DNA of 64,000 nucleotides from Prolixibacteraceae bacterium (GCA_019720755.1 CP081303.1:1054001-1118000), one strand, 5' to 3'. Counted from the stretch's first letter, positions 11,501 through 21,375 are shown. The notes: generated from the sequence alone by a model not told the origin. Translations and numbers: made by a program.

Positions 11501-14500
11501 CCACAGTGGATGGAGATGGAGAGATTGTATATCAATCAGGAGAAGAAAATATCGCTAGAATCGAAGAGAACCTTGTCTCTTTCTTAAATGCTGGACAAAC
11601 CACCATTACTGCATCGTGCGCAGCTACAGATAACTATTTGGCTGCAATCAACCAAGTGATGATTCTAACTGTAAACAAAGCAGATGCATCGATTCATTTT
11701 GATCCATTGGCGTCTAAATCATATGGAGATGCCGTATTTGATCTTCAAGCAACCCGTGTTGGTGAGAGTGCTATTGTTTATCATTCAAGCAATCCTGCTG
11801 TCGCATCTGTTTCTGGAACTACGGTTACCATTCACACTCCAGGAGAGACGGTGATAACCGCTAGTTGTGCTGCGTCGTCTAACTATGATGCAGCAACCGA
11901 TGTTCCACAGACATTGGTGGTAAATAAGGCTTCAGAACAGATCGTTTTCGATGCGATCCCAGCAAAAAAATATGGGGACAATCCTTTCAACCTTTCTGCC
12001 TCTGTTCATGGGGATGGGGAGATTACTTATACTTCCGACAACACAGATGTCGCTACGATAGTGAATAATGTGGTTACTATTCATGGTGTGGGGAATGCGA
12101 CCATCACAGCATCGTGTGCAGCGACTGCTCTATATGAGGCAGCAGATGCGGTATCACATGTTCTGACGGTATCTCGTGCAGATGCTAGCATCGTTTTTAA
12201 TGCACTGCCTACCAAAACATTTGGAGATGCGTCTTTCCATCTATCTGCTTCTTCGTATGCAGGGGCTGCAATCCAATATGCTTCGGATAATGAAAATGTT
12301 GCCCAAGTGCAAAACAATACCGTGACCATCGTAGGGGCTGGTCGTGCTAATATTACTGCATCGTTGCCACAGAGTGAAAACTATTTGGCTGCGGCAGATG
12401 TGGTTCGTACGCTTGTGGTGAATAAAGCGACCCCAACCATTGCATTAGATGAGATCTCTGCAAAAACTTTTGGCGACAAACCTTTTGACCTCTCTGCTAC
12501 TGCTTCTAATGGATTGAAGGTCTCTTATGAGGTGCAGAATACCAATATTGCTACTGTTGCAGGGAATACTGTGACTATAAAGAATGCAGGAACAACAACT
12601 GTTGTGGCTCGTACAGAGAACAATCCAAACTTTGTCTCTGTGGAGGCAACATGTAACTTGGTTGTCAATAGAGCGGCAGCTGTGATCCAATTTAAAGAGA
12701 TTGCAAATAAAACCTATGGTGATAAAATCTTTCGTTTGGAAGCCACTGCATCAGAGAACGCAGCAGTCTCTTTTGAGTCGAATAACGAATCGGTTGCTTC
12801 GGTGACTAGAGATGTGGTGACTATTAAGGGAGCTGGAATCGCAGTGATTACCGCTCGTTGTGATGCTTCATCGAATTACGTTGCTTCATCGGTTTCCAAA
12901 ACACTTACGGTGGAGAAATCCAATGCATCGATCTCATTTGATGCAATTGCTGCGGTTACCTATGGTGATCCTGCTTTCAGCCTAGGTGCTACGTTGAGTC
13001 ACAATCAAGGAGCATTGGTCTACAGTTCAAGTAATCCTTCTGTTGCTACGGTAATCGATGGAGAGGTAGACATCGTAGGGGCTGGAACCACCACCATTAC
13101 GGTTTCCAATGAGTCCTCTGATAATTATCTTGCAGCTGCATCGGTGTCTCAAGAGTTGGTGGTAAACAAAGCGAATGCAGTGATTCAATTCGCTCCTCTT
13201 TCTAGAAAGAATTTTGGAGAGGCTCCTTTCACACTTCGTGCTACATCTACAGGTGGCGCCTTATCTTATAGCTCTTTAGACCATTCTGTAGCCACGGTTA
13301 ACGAAGATCAATGTACTCTTGTCGGAGCAGGATCTACTACGATCACAGCAACCAGTGCTGAGAATGCCAATTATAACACTGCTTCGGTACAACGTACTTT
13401 AGAGGTGAGCAAAGCCGATCCTCAGTTCTCTTTCGAAGCAATTCCTGTGAAGACTTTCGGTGATGCAGCTTTCGAATTACAGACTTCTACGCTTGCCGAT
13501 GTTGTTCAGTTTGTTTCAAGTAATCCAGATGTCGCAACAGTCTCTGGTAATGAGGTTACGATTCACAAAGTGGGAGAAACCACCATCACTGCAACTTCTC
13601 AAGAGAACGAGAATTATGCAGAAGTTGCAGTATCACACCTGTTAAAGGTGGAGCAGTTTAGTTCAGAGATCTCATTTGATGCCCTAGATGCAAAAACATT
13701 TGGAGATGACGCTTTCGAATTGACCGCTATGTCTAATGATAGTAGAGCGATTACTTATGTAAGCAATAATCCATATGTGGCTACCATTCAGAACAATATA
13801 GTGACTATTATAGGTGCTGGTTCTACCTTTATTACTGCCTCGTGCGAAGCGACACAAAATGCTTCTAGTGCGTCCGTGACTCGTATGTTGGAAGTGAAGA
13901 AAGCCAATACGGTGATCACTTTTGATGCCCTTGCCGATAAAACATTTGGTGATGCTTCCTTTGCATTACATGGTTCGGTGAATGGAGATGGGGAAGTTTT
14001 ATATACCTCAAGCAACCCAGCCATTGCCTCTATCGACCATAACGAAGTGACCATTCATGGTGCAGGTAGTGTGACGATTACGGCTTCTTGTGATGAGACA
14101 AATAACTACCTTGCAGCAACTGCTGTGAGCCATGAGTTGGTCATTGGTAAAGCCCTTGCCACGACCACTTTCGAAGAGATCGCGAACAAAACTTATGGGG
14201 ATGATGATTTTTCAGTGGTAGCAAACAACAACGGCGATGGAACGATCTTGATGGCTTCAAGTGACCCATCGGTAGCAACCATTCACAATGGTATTATTAC
14301 AATACAAGGTGCTGGTACTGCTACCATTACCGCTTCTTGTGGTGCCACTGCAAACTACTTAGAGGCCACTATTGTAAGTCGTGACTTGGTAGTAGCAAAA
14401 GCATCCCGTGAGATTACTTTTGAAGCACTCGAGGCCAAAGAGTTTGGCGATTCTCAGTTCTATCTACAAGCTTCTACATCAGAGAATGGCGCAATTGCTT

Positions 14501-15639
14501 ATATCTCTAGTAATTCATCGGTGGCAACTGTTGTGGATAATGTCGTGACCATTCACGGTGCGGGTACTACGACTATCACTGCTTCATGTGCAGCCACAGC
14601 AAACTATACGAAAGCCGTTTCTGTGGATCAAGAGCTTGTGGTAAACAAAGCGAAGTCTGATATTATCTTTGCTTCTTTGGATGCCAAAGTGTATGGTGAT
14701 GGTTCTTTTGCTTTAGATGCCAAAGTTACTGGAGATGGAGCAATTGTTTATAGTTCAAGCAATCCAGATGTTGCTTCGATAGAGAATGGAGAGGTTACCA
14801 TCCTAAAAGCGGGTACTACCACGATTACTGCTTCTTGCGTAGCCACAGCAAACTGTGAAGCGGCAACTCCTGTAAGCCATGAACTAAACGTGGAGAAAGC
14901 GACACGCAACATCACTTTTGAGAATATCGAATCCAAACAGTTTGGCGATGCAGCTTTCCCATTGCAAGCAACGGTATCTGATGCATCAGAACTACAATAT
15001 ACTTCAAGCAACCAGAATGTAGCTACTCTGGATCATGGCTTGGTAAGTATTGTTGGTGTGGGTTCTGCTACGATTACGGCTGCATGTGAGGAGACCGAAA
15101 ACTATAAGGCGATCTCTGCAATCCAAGTGTTGGAGATAGCGGAAGGCGATGGCAATATCACTTGGACGCTTGAGGGACTGTCGTTGGAGATGAAAATAGA
15201 GGATCTCTCTTTTGAATTAGAGAAAGCAACCTCTTCGGTTGAGGGAGCAACGATCACTTACACCTCTTCGAATGACGAAGTGTTGACTGTAGAGGATAAT
15301 CTAGTTACCTTCCATAAGCTTGGAGAAGCAGATATTGTGGCTACCGTAACTGCCCGAAATTATACGGAGGTAGAATCGACAGTTCATGTGAAGGTAGTCT
15401 CTAAAACAGGGGTACACGATAGCCCAGTTTATGTAGAGACTATAAAGGTTTATCCAAATCCTGCATCTGAGTTTATCATGGTAGACGGAGCTCAAATGAA
15501 TGAGATCTCTATCTTCTCAATATTGGGTGCAAAAGTTAATTTTGAACAACAAGAGAACCGAATTGATGTATCGAATTTTGCACGTGGCGTATATATCTTG
15601 AAATACCGAAACCAAGTGAAACGATTTATTGTTCAGTAA
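8503..15639 (+). CDS. Giant T9SS-sorted surface protein with GLUG-like and 18 Ig-like (MBG/Big2) repeats
   Basis: The protein has 2,378 residues. A signal peptide (FLLLAPVSLLAQ) is followed by two related N-terminal domains at about 30-300 and 380-640. Each opens with a G-T-E-S-PYQ motif and contains GLUG-like pieces (VGGLAGFCG). From about residue 727 there are 18 tandem repeats of about 83 residues, each with a KTYGD/KTFGD motif, a SSNPSVATV-like strand and an AGTTTITAS strand, as in MBG and Big2 domains. A degenerate 19th unit follows. The last ~70 residues (VYPNPASEF, then GVYILKY) form a type A T9SS C-terminal sorting domain, so the protein should cross the outer membrane and be anchored or released. 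A role as adhesin or surface stalk is inferred. It is monocistronic, with a terminator at 15704. Confidence 0.9.
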   Translation: MNRPLHLFKSLVLFLLLAPVSLLAQSHKYSGGDGTEGSPYQIGTLADLRLLSETSDDWSKHFIQTANIDATETKDWNPGDADGDTSTPDVPMGFHPIGDDRYSQRGEPAFRGSYNGAGYIIDHLYINCPSQDYVGLFGSISGSGIQNKIRNLGVTNAQIVGANCTGTLVGVAQNITIENCYSSGSVKGLLNVGGLTGNTEFTTKCYSTAVIDCTNSVKGSLGIDISGAPETNHPSCYYLSESGDKDPYSRSYGAPRTAKALGVMSQYEGWNIVEDFDLVKGAPPVLKNIHGSAQWVMNPLEAVELTITVTNNGNAIDLAKVICNGEQFTDKQGEVKIKASTNTTIEYQIMASGYNTISGSVEVLEASVSTEVRLDNAYTTGTGTESDPYQVATFEQLCNLSQNTIDWDKHFIQTADIEASASSELNKSNGVAKGFSPIGDDPTNGTRQQVAFTGSYNGGGFKIDQLYIQRPSENNVGLFGYASQLGQKIYNLAITNANITGEDYVGIVAGSAKNTNIENLYTTGTVHGSYKVGGLAGFCGRIIHTYSTTNVVSSTNTWGSLGCFYSQSGSVHTNCFYLSTNGSANPNKNHFGLPLRSSQMQDQSNFTSWDFVEESTNGDDNYWAISPLENGGFPYLTHGRTVVRLGLNAYTSTYSESNELNPANITGAPAGKDIQIAFRPHTDDNSAAWNTNKPTKAGVYDVQLGVLTSETTLADQVEITNGWTIQKKDVAIVWDALPNKTYLDAAFDLQATVEGNGSIVYSSSNEDVATILGNTVTIVGAGTTQITASCAATENYNAPANVVRSFTVDPATATITFDALPTKTYGDGDFSLDATSDGDTEVTYSSSDETVATIVDGVVTILSAGEATITASAFASTNYLKPVSKTSVLTVEKAQALITFDALPSKRYKDAAFDLKATTNGTGTIIFASSNEKVATISENTVTIVGAGTTNITATLAETKNYKVATAVVNPLVVNKAPATITFDADMTATYGDADVVLHATVDGDGEIVYQSGEENIARIEENLVSFLNAGQTTITASCAATDNYLAAINQVMILTVNKADASIHFDPLASKSYGDAVFDLQATRVGESAIVYHSSNPAVASVSGTTVTIHTPGETVITASCAASSNYDAATDVPQTLVVNKASEQIVFDAIPAKKYGDNPFNLSASVHGDGEITYTSDNTDVATIVNNVVTIHGVGNATITASCAATALYEAADAVSHVLTVSRADASIVFNALPTKTFGDASFHLSASSYAGAAIQYASDNENVAQVQNNTVTIVGAGRANITASLPQSENYLAAADVVRTLVVNKATPTIALDEISAKTFGDKPFDLSATASNGLKVSYEVQNTNIATVAGNTVTIKNAGTTTVVARTENNPNFVSVEATCNLVVNRAAAVIQFKEIANKTYGDKIFRLEATASENAAVSFESNNESVASVTRDVVTIKGAGIAVITARCDASSNYVASSVSKTLTVEKSNASISFDAIAAVTYGDPAFSLGATLSHNQGALVYSSSNPSVATVIDGEVDIVGAGTTTITVSNESSDNYLAAASVSQELVVNKANAVIQFAPLSRKNFGEAPFTLRATSTGGALSYSSLDHSVATVNEDQCTLVGAGSTTITATSAENANYNTASVQRTLEVSKADPQFSFEAIPVKTFGDAAFELQTSTLADVVQFVSSNPDVATVSGNEVTIHKVGETTITATSQENENYAEVAVSHLLKVEQFSSEISFDALDAKTFGDDAFELTAMSNDSRAITYVSNNPYVATIQNNIVTIIGAGSTFITASCEATQNASSASVTRMLEVKKANTVITFDALADKTFGDASFALHGSVNGDGEVLYTSSNPAIASIDHNEVTIHGAGSVTITASCDETNNYLAATAVSHELVIGKALATTTFEEIANKTYGDDDFSVVANNNGDGTILMASSDPSVATIHNGIITIQGAGTATITASCGATANYLEATIVSRDLVVAKASREITFEALEAKEFGDSQFYLQASTSENGAIAYISSNSSVATVVDNVVTIHGAGTTTITASCAATANYTKAVSVDQELVVNKAKSDIIFASLDAKVYGDGSFALDAKVTGDGAIVYSSSNPDVASIENGEVTILKAGTTTITASCVATANCEAATPVSHELNVEKATRNITFENIESKQFGDAAFPLQATVSDASELQYTSSNQNVATLDHGLVSIVGVGSATITAACEETENYKAISAIQVLEIAEGDGNITWTLEGLSLEMKIEDLSFELEKATSSVEGATITYTSSNDEVLTVEDNLVTFHKLGEADIVATVTARNYTEVESTVHVKVVSKTGVHDSPVYVETIKVYPNPASEFIMVDGAQMNEISIFSILGAKVNFEQQENRIDVSNFARGVYILKYRNQVKRFIVQ

Positions 15640-15703
15640 TCTTAAGATATTTTGGATTGTAAAATTCAATCTATTTGATTTCTATTTATTACTACTTTAG
15701 TTT

Positions 15704-15740
15704 AGAAGGAGCCCTGGAAAGGACTCCTTCTTTCTTTTTT
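15704..15740 (+). terminator. Intrinsic terminator of the giant repeat gene
   Basis: AGAAGGAG (15704-15711) pairs with CTCCTTCT (15724-15731) and is followed by a T-rich run to 15740. It lies 65 bases after the stop codon. Confidence 0.8.
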
Positions 15741-16060
15741 ATAACAAAATGTAATTTGCCAACTGGTGCATTTGCTTTACTTTTTCGATGAATATCTCCC
15801 TTAAGTTTAGATAATCTGATTAACGATGTCATATAGTAAATATGCTGAATATCTATATTTATGATCTATAGTGTGGTATTGTATAATTTAAATATTATTA
15901 TATTTACTATTTGTTCGCCTTTTATTAGAGAGCCGATTGGGGATATGTCTATCGAGGTTCTAGCTCATCTTGTTTGTTGTTGTTCTGGTTTTTATTGTTT
16001 TGATAGATTCAATTGTTTTGTACAATGGTATCTTTTGATTTAGTCTTTTGTCATATCCTA
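15741..16060. other. Non-coding stretch split by ISAs1 copy A1
   Basis: This AT-rich sequence between the terminator and the insertion site has one unconvincing 60-codon open frame at 15861-16043 with no recognisable family. The last ten bases (16051-16060, TCATATCCTA) are the left target duplication of the insertion. Confidence 0.5.
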
Positions 16061-17280
16061 CAGGGCTTGTTCATGAAATTTAAGCGGCGAAGAAATCGTG
16101 TATTTTATCAGTATTGCGCACAAGCTCTTCTCTTAAAATATTCAAGTTATTGTAGCTATTTATTTTCATTAATCCACTACAAATAAACAACATAACAGAG
16201 GATATTGATTTTTGTAATCCATGATCTAATGACTTTAATTTGTCTTCTCCAAAATTAACATCACGAATACGGTTCATTATTTCTATTTTCCAATGACCTC
16301 TAATAGCACCAGCAATTTCACCTATTTCCCCATTATAATTGGTGATATAATATCGTGTTTCTGTACTCCTTCTACCTCTCTTTACATTGTGACTCTCTCT
16401 TGTCACTTTAATCATATTACATATACCACTATTACTCCATCTAGGCTCTAACATCTCTGTATTGATTGGGAATATTTCGTACCTTCTAATGTCTATTCTT
16501 CCATGCGATTTGTCTGTTTCTGTCATCACATCACCTACTTTTATATGATTGGATGTATGCACTAAGTCATCCTTTAATTTCTTCTGATTTGACTTTATTT
16601 GAGTCAAATAGAATCGACTATTTTGGTGAATATTAGACAACAGATTTTCTGAATTGTGCATTGCGTCGAGTGTTATCTTTGCCTGCTCTGGCAACTCAAG
16701 AATATGATCATAAACAATACTCTTTTCACTCTCTTTTGTCCCATCATAAAAACCTAATAACTGTTGTACATTTGTGTTATGACCAATAGAGTAAACAATA
16801 CTTAACCCTCTCTTTTTATTGCTTTTAGAATCGATACTTCCTCGAAGTTCTTTACCATCAATAGATATCCATTCTGTAGAAGAGTATACTTCATCACAAA
16901 TTGTCAAAAAGGACTCATAATCAAACTCAGACAGAATTCTTGTCAACTGAACTCGACTTATACAATGATCAACATCTTTATGTAAACAGATACATAACTT
17001 CTCATAATAACGAACCATATTACGATGAATCTTATTTATGCTAAGATGATCGGAACTTGTTAGAATTGAGATAATAAAAAGCGTAATCACAAATGCCAAT
17101 TCATGCTTTCGTCCTACATGACTCCGATTATCGACTAATTTAACTTGTAATTTCTCATAGAATCTTCTAATTTCGGCACTTGAAAGGTCGTTATTCATAA
17201 TTTATATCTGTTTTTAGCAATCCAAATATAATATGAATAGTCGACCTTTTATCATTTCAGCAATTCATGAACAAGCCCTG
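16061..17280 (-). mobile_element. ISAs1-family insertion sequence, copy A1 (complete)
   Basis: The element is 1,220 bp. Its ends are 17-bp perfect inverted repeats, CAGGGCTTGTTCATGAA at 16061 and its complement ending at 17280. It is flanked by an exact 10-bp direct repeat TCATATCCTA (16051-16060 and 17281-17290), so both ends and the target duplication are intact. It inserted in non-coding DNA. It is several percent diverged from copies A2 and A3, so it is probably an older arrival. Confidence 0.96.
16080..17198 (-). CDS. ISAs1-family DDE transposase (copy A1)
   Basis: The 372-residue transposase of the ISAs1 family begins with the N-terminal helical DDE_Tnp_1-associated region (FYEKLQVKLVDNRSH). 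It then has the catalytic core: SIDGKELRGS for the first acidic residue, ITLDAMHNSE for the second, and AIRGHWKIEIMNRIRDV with FGED near the end for the last. The reading frame is complete and the element ends are intact, so it may still be active. Compared with the A2/A3 proteins it differs at scattered positions (for example RGRRSTET against RDKRSTET). Confidence 0.95.
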   Translation of the reverse strand: MNNDLSSAEIRRFYEKLQVKLVDNRSHVGRKHELAFVITLFIISILTSSDHLSINKIHRNMVRYYEKLCICLHKDVDHCISRVQLTRILSEFDYESFLTICDEVYSSTEWISIDGKELRGSIDSKSNKKRGLSIVYSIGHNTNVQQLLGFYDGTKESEKSIVYDHILELPEQAKITLDAMHNSENLLSNIHQNSRFYLTQIKSNQKKLKDDLVHTSNHIKVGDVMTETDKSHGRIDIRRYEIFPINTEMLEPRWSNSGICNMIKVTRESHNVKRGRRSTETRYYITNYNGEIGEIAGAIRGHWKIEIMNRIRDVNFGEDKLKSLDHGLQKSISSVMLFICSGLMKINSYNNLNILREELVRNTDKIHDFFAA

Positions 17281-18092
17281 TCATATCCTATAAGTTTGGT
17301 CTTAACAATGTGGGTTTTTCGAAGTGCTATTTTTAACTATGATCGTAGCGATATAAAATTTGAAATTGCAAAGAATAAATATTGAAATCCCATCCAGTCA
17401 TGGTTCCAGACTCTATCTTTAATATGCTTTACGTTGCCAAGACTGTATTAAAGAATGAAATGAAAACTCCGAATCTTTTATGTGATCTCTTCTAAAATGT
17501 TGAGCGAAAAACCAAATTCAATCATTATTGAACCATATAGTCCTTACCAAGAAGAGGATCTATGTTTTTTCCGAATTGAGTCGACTGCAATGAATGGTTT
17601 TGGAGGTGTGAATAGAGAGCTACACGATATGTATGTGTGTAAAAATACTATCCAATATTTGGGATTTTCTGATTGGATTTGGACTATTGTGGATATTGAC
17701 TAAACCATCGTTATATACGACAATAATCGGTTGTAATATTCATAAAAGGAGTGCCACAATCGTCTTTTTCTGTATTTATGGCAATCTTATAGCCTACTTT
17801 TTAATTACTTTTAATACTCTCTAAGCTTGAGTAAAATATGGATTCAATCCTGACTTTAGATACGTTTTCCTTAGACTTTAGTTACCCTTTGGTTACTCCT
17901 AGAGTAACTGAAGGGTAACCAAAGGGTATGGGAACCTAGGGTGAAAGTAGTTATGACCACGGCAAAAATATTGGTAAATAGTACTTGATTTTCATGAAAC
18001 AAGTGTTATGGATTATTTTTATATGTAAATGTTTATATCTTGCTTTAGATGTAATTCTATAGCATCATTTACAAATATTAATCTATCGATCT
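17281..18092. other. Intergenic region right of ISAs1 copy A1
   Basis: About 810 bases hold no convincing gene. Two short overlapping frames (17482-17703 and 17633-17824) lack any recognisable domain and sit in AT-rich sequence. The only structure I see is the palindromic element at 17881-17928. Confidence 0.55.
17881..17928. repeat. Dispersed palindromic intergenic repeat, copy 1
   Basis: TACCCTTTGGTTAC (17883-17896) pairs perfectly with GTAACCAAAGGGTA (17915-17928). The loop can itself fold (GTTACTC at 17892 with GAGTAAC at 17902), giving two competing structures. A near-copy in inverse orientation lies at 62672-62720. Confidence 0.7.
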
Positions 18093-18287
18093 ATGAAAAA
18101 GAGTGTTCTAATAGGATACATTTTATGTGCTATATTATGTGTAGCATATATTATGATGGTTTTGTCTCATGCTCAAGGTATGTTATTCACTGTCGTTCAG
18201 TGTTCTGTTGTTCTTGCAATGGTTTTTATGCTTGGAGTACATTTCAATTTATTTGTTAAATTGGTCAAGCTATTAAGCAAGAAATAG
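18093..18287 (+). CDS. Small two-helix membrane protein
   Basis: This 64-residue frame starts MKKSVLIGYILCAILC. It contains two hydrophobic segments (residues about 5-26 and 32-55) and ends in a basic tail (LVKLLSKK). A strong terminator follows 14 bases after the stop, which supports its being expressed. I recognise no family. It may be a small inner-membrane protein, and no neighbour suggests a partner. Confidence 0.6.
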   Translation: MKKSVLIGYILCAILCVAYIMMVLSHAQGMLFTVVQCSVVLAMVFMLGVHFNLFVKLVKLLSKK

Positions 18288-18300
18288 AAACATAAAAAAA

Positions 18301-18330
18301 AGAGCAGATGGAGTGTCTGCTCTTTTTTTT
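18301..18330. terminator. Bidirectional terminator between convergent genes
   Basis: AGAGCAGA (18301-18308) pairs with TCTGCTCT (18316-18323). A-rich sequence lies to the left and eight T's to the right, so it can serve both the 64-residue gene and the minus-strand gene ending at 18348. Confidence 0.85.
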
Positions 18331-18347
18331 ATTGAACTAATAAACTT

Positions 18348-20087
18348 TTATTCATCCTTTACGACAAATTCAAATACCTTTACACGGCTGTTTTTAAGTT
18401 TGTCTGTAGCTCGGACCTTCACGACATAATGCTTTTTGTCTTTGAAAAGATCAAGTTCTGAAAGGTCTAATGTTTTAGGACTTGAGTAGTCGTTGTATGG
18501 TGCCCCATTGATGGAGTATTGAATCTGATCTGTACCACTCAATTTATCTGTTGCACCAACATACATCCTCGTATAGTTTGGATACACAGGAATATCCTTT
18601 CCATCTTTCTTCTCCGTACCAATCTGTTTGATACTGAAATTTACATATATTTCTGGTGCCGTTCCATCTACATAAACTTCGGATACTTTTGCTGTCTCCT
18701 CGTTATTTACGTTATCGATAGAGTGGAAAGTCACTTTGTAAAATCCTTCTTTATCTAGCTTTTGAGACTTTTTATACTCTTTTGCCTCTCCATCATTAAT
18801 GGTTACAAATGTTTTGGCTACACCGGACCCTTTGTCTCCAGGATAGAGCGTGAATTTGGTGTCTAGACCAATAAAAAGAGTGTCTCTAGTGAAGAACTGT
18901 GGTCGATTGTAGTTTATTTGGGTGATGGGACTTTTGTTGTCTAGAAATAGTGTGGTAGAGTGTATTTTTTCCACATTCTCTACTTTATCTCTAGACCAAT
19001 ATGCTACAATATGTTTACCAAACTTTCCCTCTATGGTGAAAGGTTCTTTATAGATATCCTGAGAGGTATGGTCTAGATTTTTATAGGTCTCTTTTACTCC
19101 AGCCTTGTTATCCGTCGCTTCAAGAACAAATTTTGAACGCTCCGAAATGTATTGAATCTTACCACTCTTGAAGAAGTCTCCATCCATCTTATAGGTGGTT
19201 ACAGGAGCGACCTTGTCTAGATATATCTCAATAGAGCTCTCTTTCTCCATGTTCTCCACATTGTCTTTGGCTTGCCAATAGATTTTGTGAACTCCATCTT
19301 TTAGGTCTCCTAGTGGTGTACACGTTAGATATTGTTTCATTTTTCTGTTATCTAAACGATAAAATATTCTACGTACTCCTGAAAGAGAGTCGTGGCTTGT
19401 AAGTTCGAAACAACATTTAGGAGAGATGATATCATTAAATTGGGGTCCATTGATTTTGTGTTTTGTGGTAGGTGCTTGAGTGTCATAAATAAAATGACGC
19501 TCTTTTGCCTTCTCCACATGACCTACTTGGTCCATAGAAAAGTATTTGATGGTATTTTCTCCTTCTATCCACTTGTCAAGAGAGGTCTTGTTCTTTTCGT
19601 ATGGTGCTCCATTTACCGAGAAATGAGTGGATTCAACTCCTGAAAATCGATCCTTTGCTGTAATGGTCATTTTGGTTTCGGGACCATAGTAGTCAACTCC
19701 TGAAGTGCGATATGCATGGACTGCATCGATATGTTGATAGGAGATTGGTGCGGAACCATCTACATATACATCAAATACTACATCAAATCGTGGTTCTACT
19801 CGTACATGATTTTTGGGGTCTACAGCCCAGGGGGTGTGAACTGTATTTCTTCCTTCTGAGTCAAAATAGAATGGATTGGCATATTTCGTTGTAGTTTCAC
19901 TCTTCAATCTCTGCATATCCTTCTTCTCGATCGTGTCGGATGTTAAGTATAGAAACATCGGAAGTTTCTTTGGTACGTATAGTTTTCCCTTCTTATTCGT
20001 ATAGAAATGAACCTTCTCCTTTGGCTGTTCTTGTGCGATAGATTGGATAGAGATGCATGAAAGTAAAATAAGTACTAGTCTATTCAT
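18348..20087 (-). CDS. Secreted protein with OmpL47-type/Ig-like repeats
   Basis: The 579-residue protein has a signal peptide (MNRLVLILLSCISIQSIAQ). The mature part contains about five repeats of 85-95 residues with the same pattern: a strand ending in VDGTAP or DKVAPVTTYK, then LEATDNKAGV, ITAKDRFSGV or VGATDKLSGT, then a D-x-V-x-N motif (KDNVENMEKES, RDKVENVEKIH). This matches OmpL47-type beta domains found in extracellular proteins and chitin-binding or adhesin contexts. There is no T9SS sorting domain and no catalytic motif. It may be periplasmic or on the outer surface, with ligand binding inferred from the fold. It stands alone. Confidence 0.75.
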   Translation of the reverse strand: MNRLVLILLSCISIQSIAQEQPKEKVHFYTNKKGKLYVPKKLPMFLYLTSDTIEKKDMQRLKSETTTKYANPFYFDSEGRNTVHTPWAVDPKNHVRVEPRFDVVFDVYVDGSAPISYQHIDAVHAYRTSGVDYYGPETKMTITAKDRFSGVESTHFSVNGAPYEKNKTSLDKWIEGENTIKYFSMDQVGHVEKAKERHFIYDTQAPTTKHKINGPQFNDIISPKCCFELTSHDSLSGVRRIFYRLDNRKMKQYLTCTPLGDLKDGVHKIYWQAKDNVENMEKESSIEIYLDKVAPVTTYKMDGDFFKSGKIQYISERSKFVLEATDNKAGVKETYKNLDHTSQDIYKEPFTIEGKFGKHIVAYWSRDKVENVEKIHSTTLFLDNKSPITQINYNRPQFFTRDTLFIGLDTKFTLYPGDKGSGVAKTFVTINDGEAKEYKKSQKLDKEGFYKVTFHSIDNVNNEETAKVSEVYVDGTAPEIYVNFSIKQIGTEKKDGKDIPVYPNYTRMYVGATDKLSGTDQIQYSINGAPYNDYSSPKTLDLSELDLFKDKKHYVVKVRATDKLKNSRVKVFEFVVKDE

Positions 20088-20851
20088 GGTGTTTAAAAAA
20101 ATTAAATGTTAAATTGAATGTGTAATATTATGTTATATTTTGGTATAAACAAATGTTATCAATAATAAATATATGTTAATTGTGATATTTGTTCATATTA
20201 TGATTCTATATTCGTATTGATCCTTATTTGTTTTGAGGGGATTCAGATTATTTTTTGTTTTATAGAAGAGAAGGGGATTGTTTTATAATACGTTTTAGTT
20301 AGAGGTTAATGAATTGCTTTTGTATTTATTGTAATTCTATATTCGATAACTCTATCAATGGTTTCTTTTTTGATATGAAGTTGCTATTCCTATTTTAGTT
20401 GGTGTACGTGAATATATATCATGAATTAAAAATGGAATAATTTTAGCGTTATCATTTACAATTGATTTTTTTTATAGAGTCTAAATTTAAATATAATGTA
20501 CAAGGGTACGTAGATCGTCATGATATTGAAATGAAGTATATAAAAGGTTTGAGTTTTATACTGATCAACATAAAGATCTTGTCAATTAGAGTTAGCGGAT
20601 GAAGTGTTCTGTTTTCACACCAAGACATAATGGAGTGTGTGATAACCTTTTTCTAAGTGAAAAGCCTTTAATTTGATTCTTGCAACCTTTTTATTAAGTG
20701 TCTAATTGCTAATAATATTCCTTGGGTTGAATAAATATATCATGACTATCGTGTGTAAAGTTTAATAATAAGCTGTATCGAGTTCGTGTAGCTTCTGAAT
20801 CTATTACTTAGTGAAAATTTGTTATTAGTCCTAGTATCTTTTCTTATAAGA

Positions 20852-21040
20852 ATGTCTGGAATAAAAACCCTTTTTGAAAAAGGGAGAGCGTGTTATAAGA
20901 ATAAAGAGTATTATAAAGTTTTTGTGATACTTCGACTAACTGCTGAAAGAGGGAATGCTGATGCACAACGAATGTTAGGCGATTATGAAAGAGACGAGAA
21001 ACAAAAGAATCCGATGAGAAAGTATTTGACATTGAAGTAA
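20852..21040 (+). pseudogene. Sel1/TPR-like repeat fragment
   Basis: The frame reads FEKGRACYKNKEYYKVF, then TAERGNADAQRMLGDY, which matches one Sel1-like repeat (KGxxYYxxxDYxKA, AExGNADAQxxLG). Real Sel1 proteins carry several such repeats and a signal peptide, so this is probably a remnant or a very small gene. The start at 20852 is the first ATG; a TTG at 20819 is also in frame. Confidence 0.4.
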
Positions 21041-21230
21041 TTGTTCCTCCGATTATGAACTTCCACCATGGATTAAAAATTATAGTTTGATCTACGTTCT
21101 ATTGTTAGGGAGATGTTTATGACTGGATATTATCACTTTCATGTAAAGATTTTTATACAGTGAAGGGAATAATCGTGGTTGTTTGTTGAACGAATAAGTG
21201 AATGAGAGGTTGTTGACCCAAAATAGAAAA

Positions 21231-21262
21231 GCCGTACTCTATGTGAATGGAGTACGGCTTTT
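21231..21262. terminator. Hairpin terminator
   Basis: GCCGTACT (21231-21238) pairs with AGTACGGC (21251-21258), followed by TTTT and preceded by AAAA. It lies between the Sel1-like remnant and the end of the GH31 gene and could stop transcription from either side. Confidence 0.7.
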
Positions 21263-21375
21263 GAAATTTAATATTTATTCAATCAAAACTGTTTCATAAT
21301 CAATGAAATGGTACGAGACAGATGAGTGATAAAAATAATCAAACTATCGTTATCATTGATATTATGAGCAATCAG

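Larger units (their letters stand above)
20088..21375. other. Long AT-rich intergenic region
   Basis: Nearly 1.3 kb contains no full gene. I see only the Sel1-like remnant at 20852-21040 and the hairpin at 21231-21262. The rest has frequent stops in all frames. Confidence 0.5.

Noticed and set aside
8503-15639. RHS or CDI toxin as identity of the giant repeat protein
   Set aside because: No RHS core or toxin tip; the C-terminus is a T9SS sorting domain.
15861-16043. 60-codon frame before ISAs1 copy A1
   Set aside because: Hydrophobic and AT-driven, no family, no terminator; likely chance.
17482-17824. Two overlapping plus-strand frames of 73 and 63 codons
   Set aside because: They overlap in different frames, have no domain and no downstream terminator.
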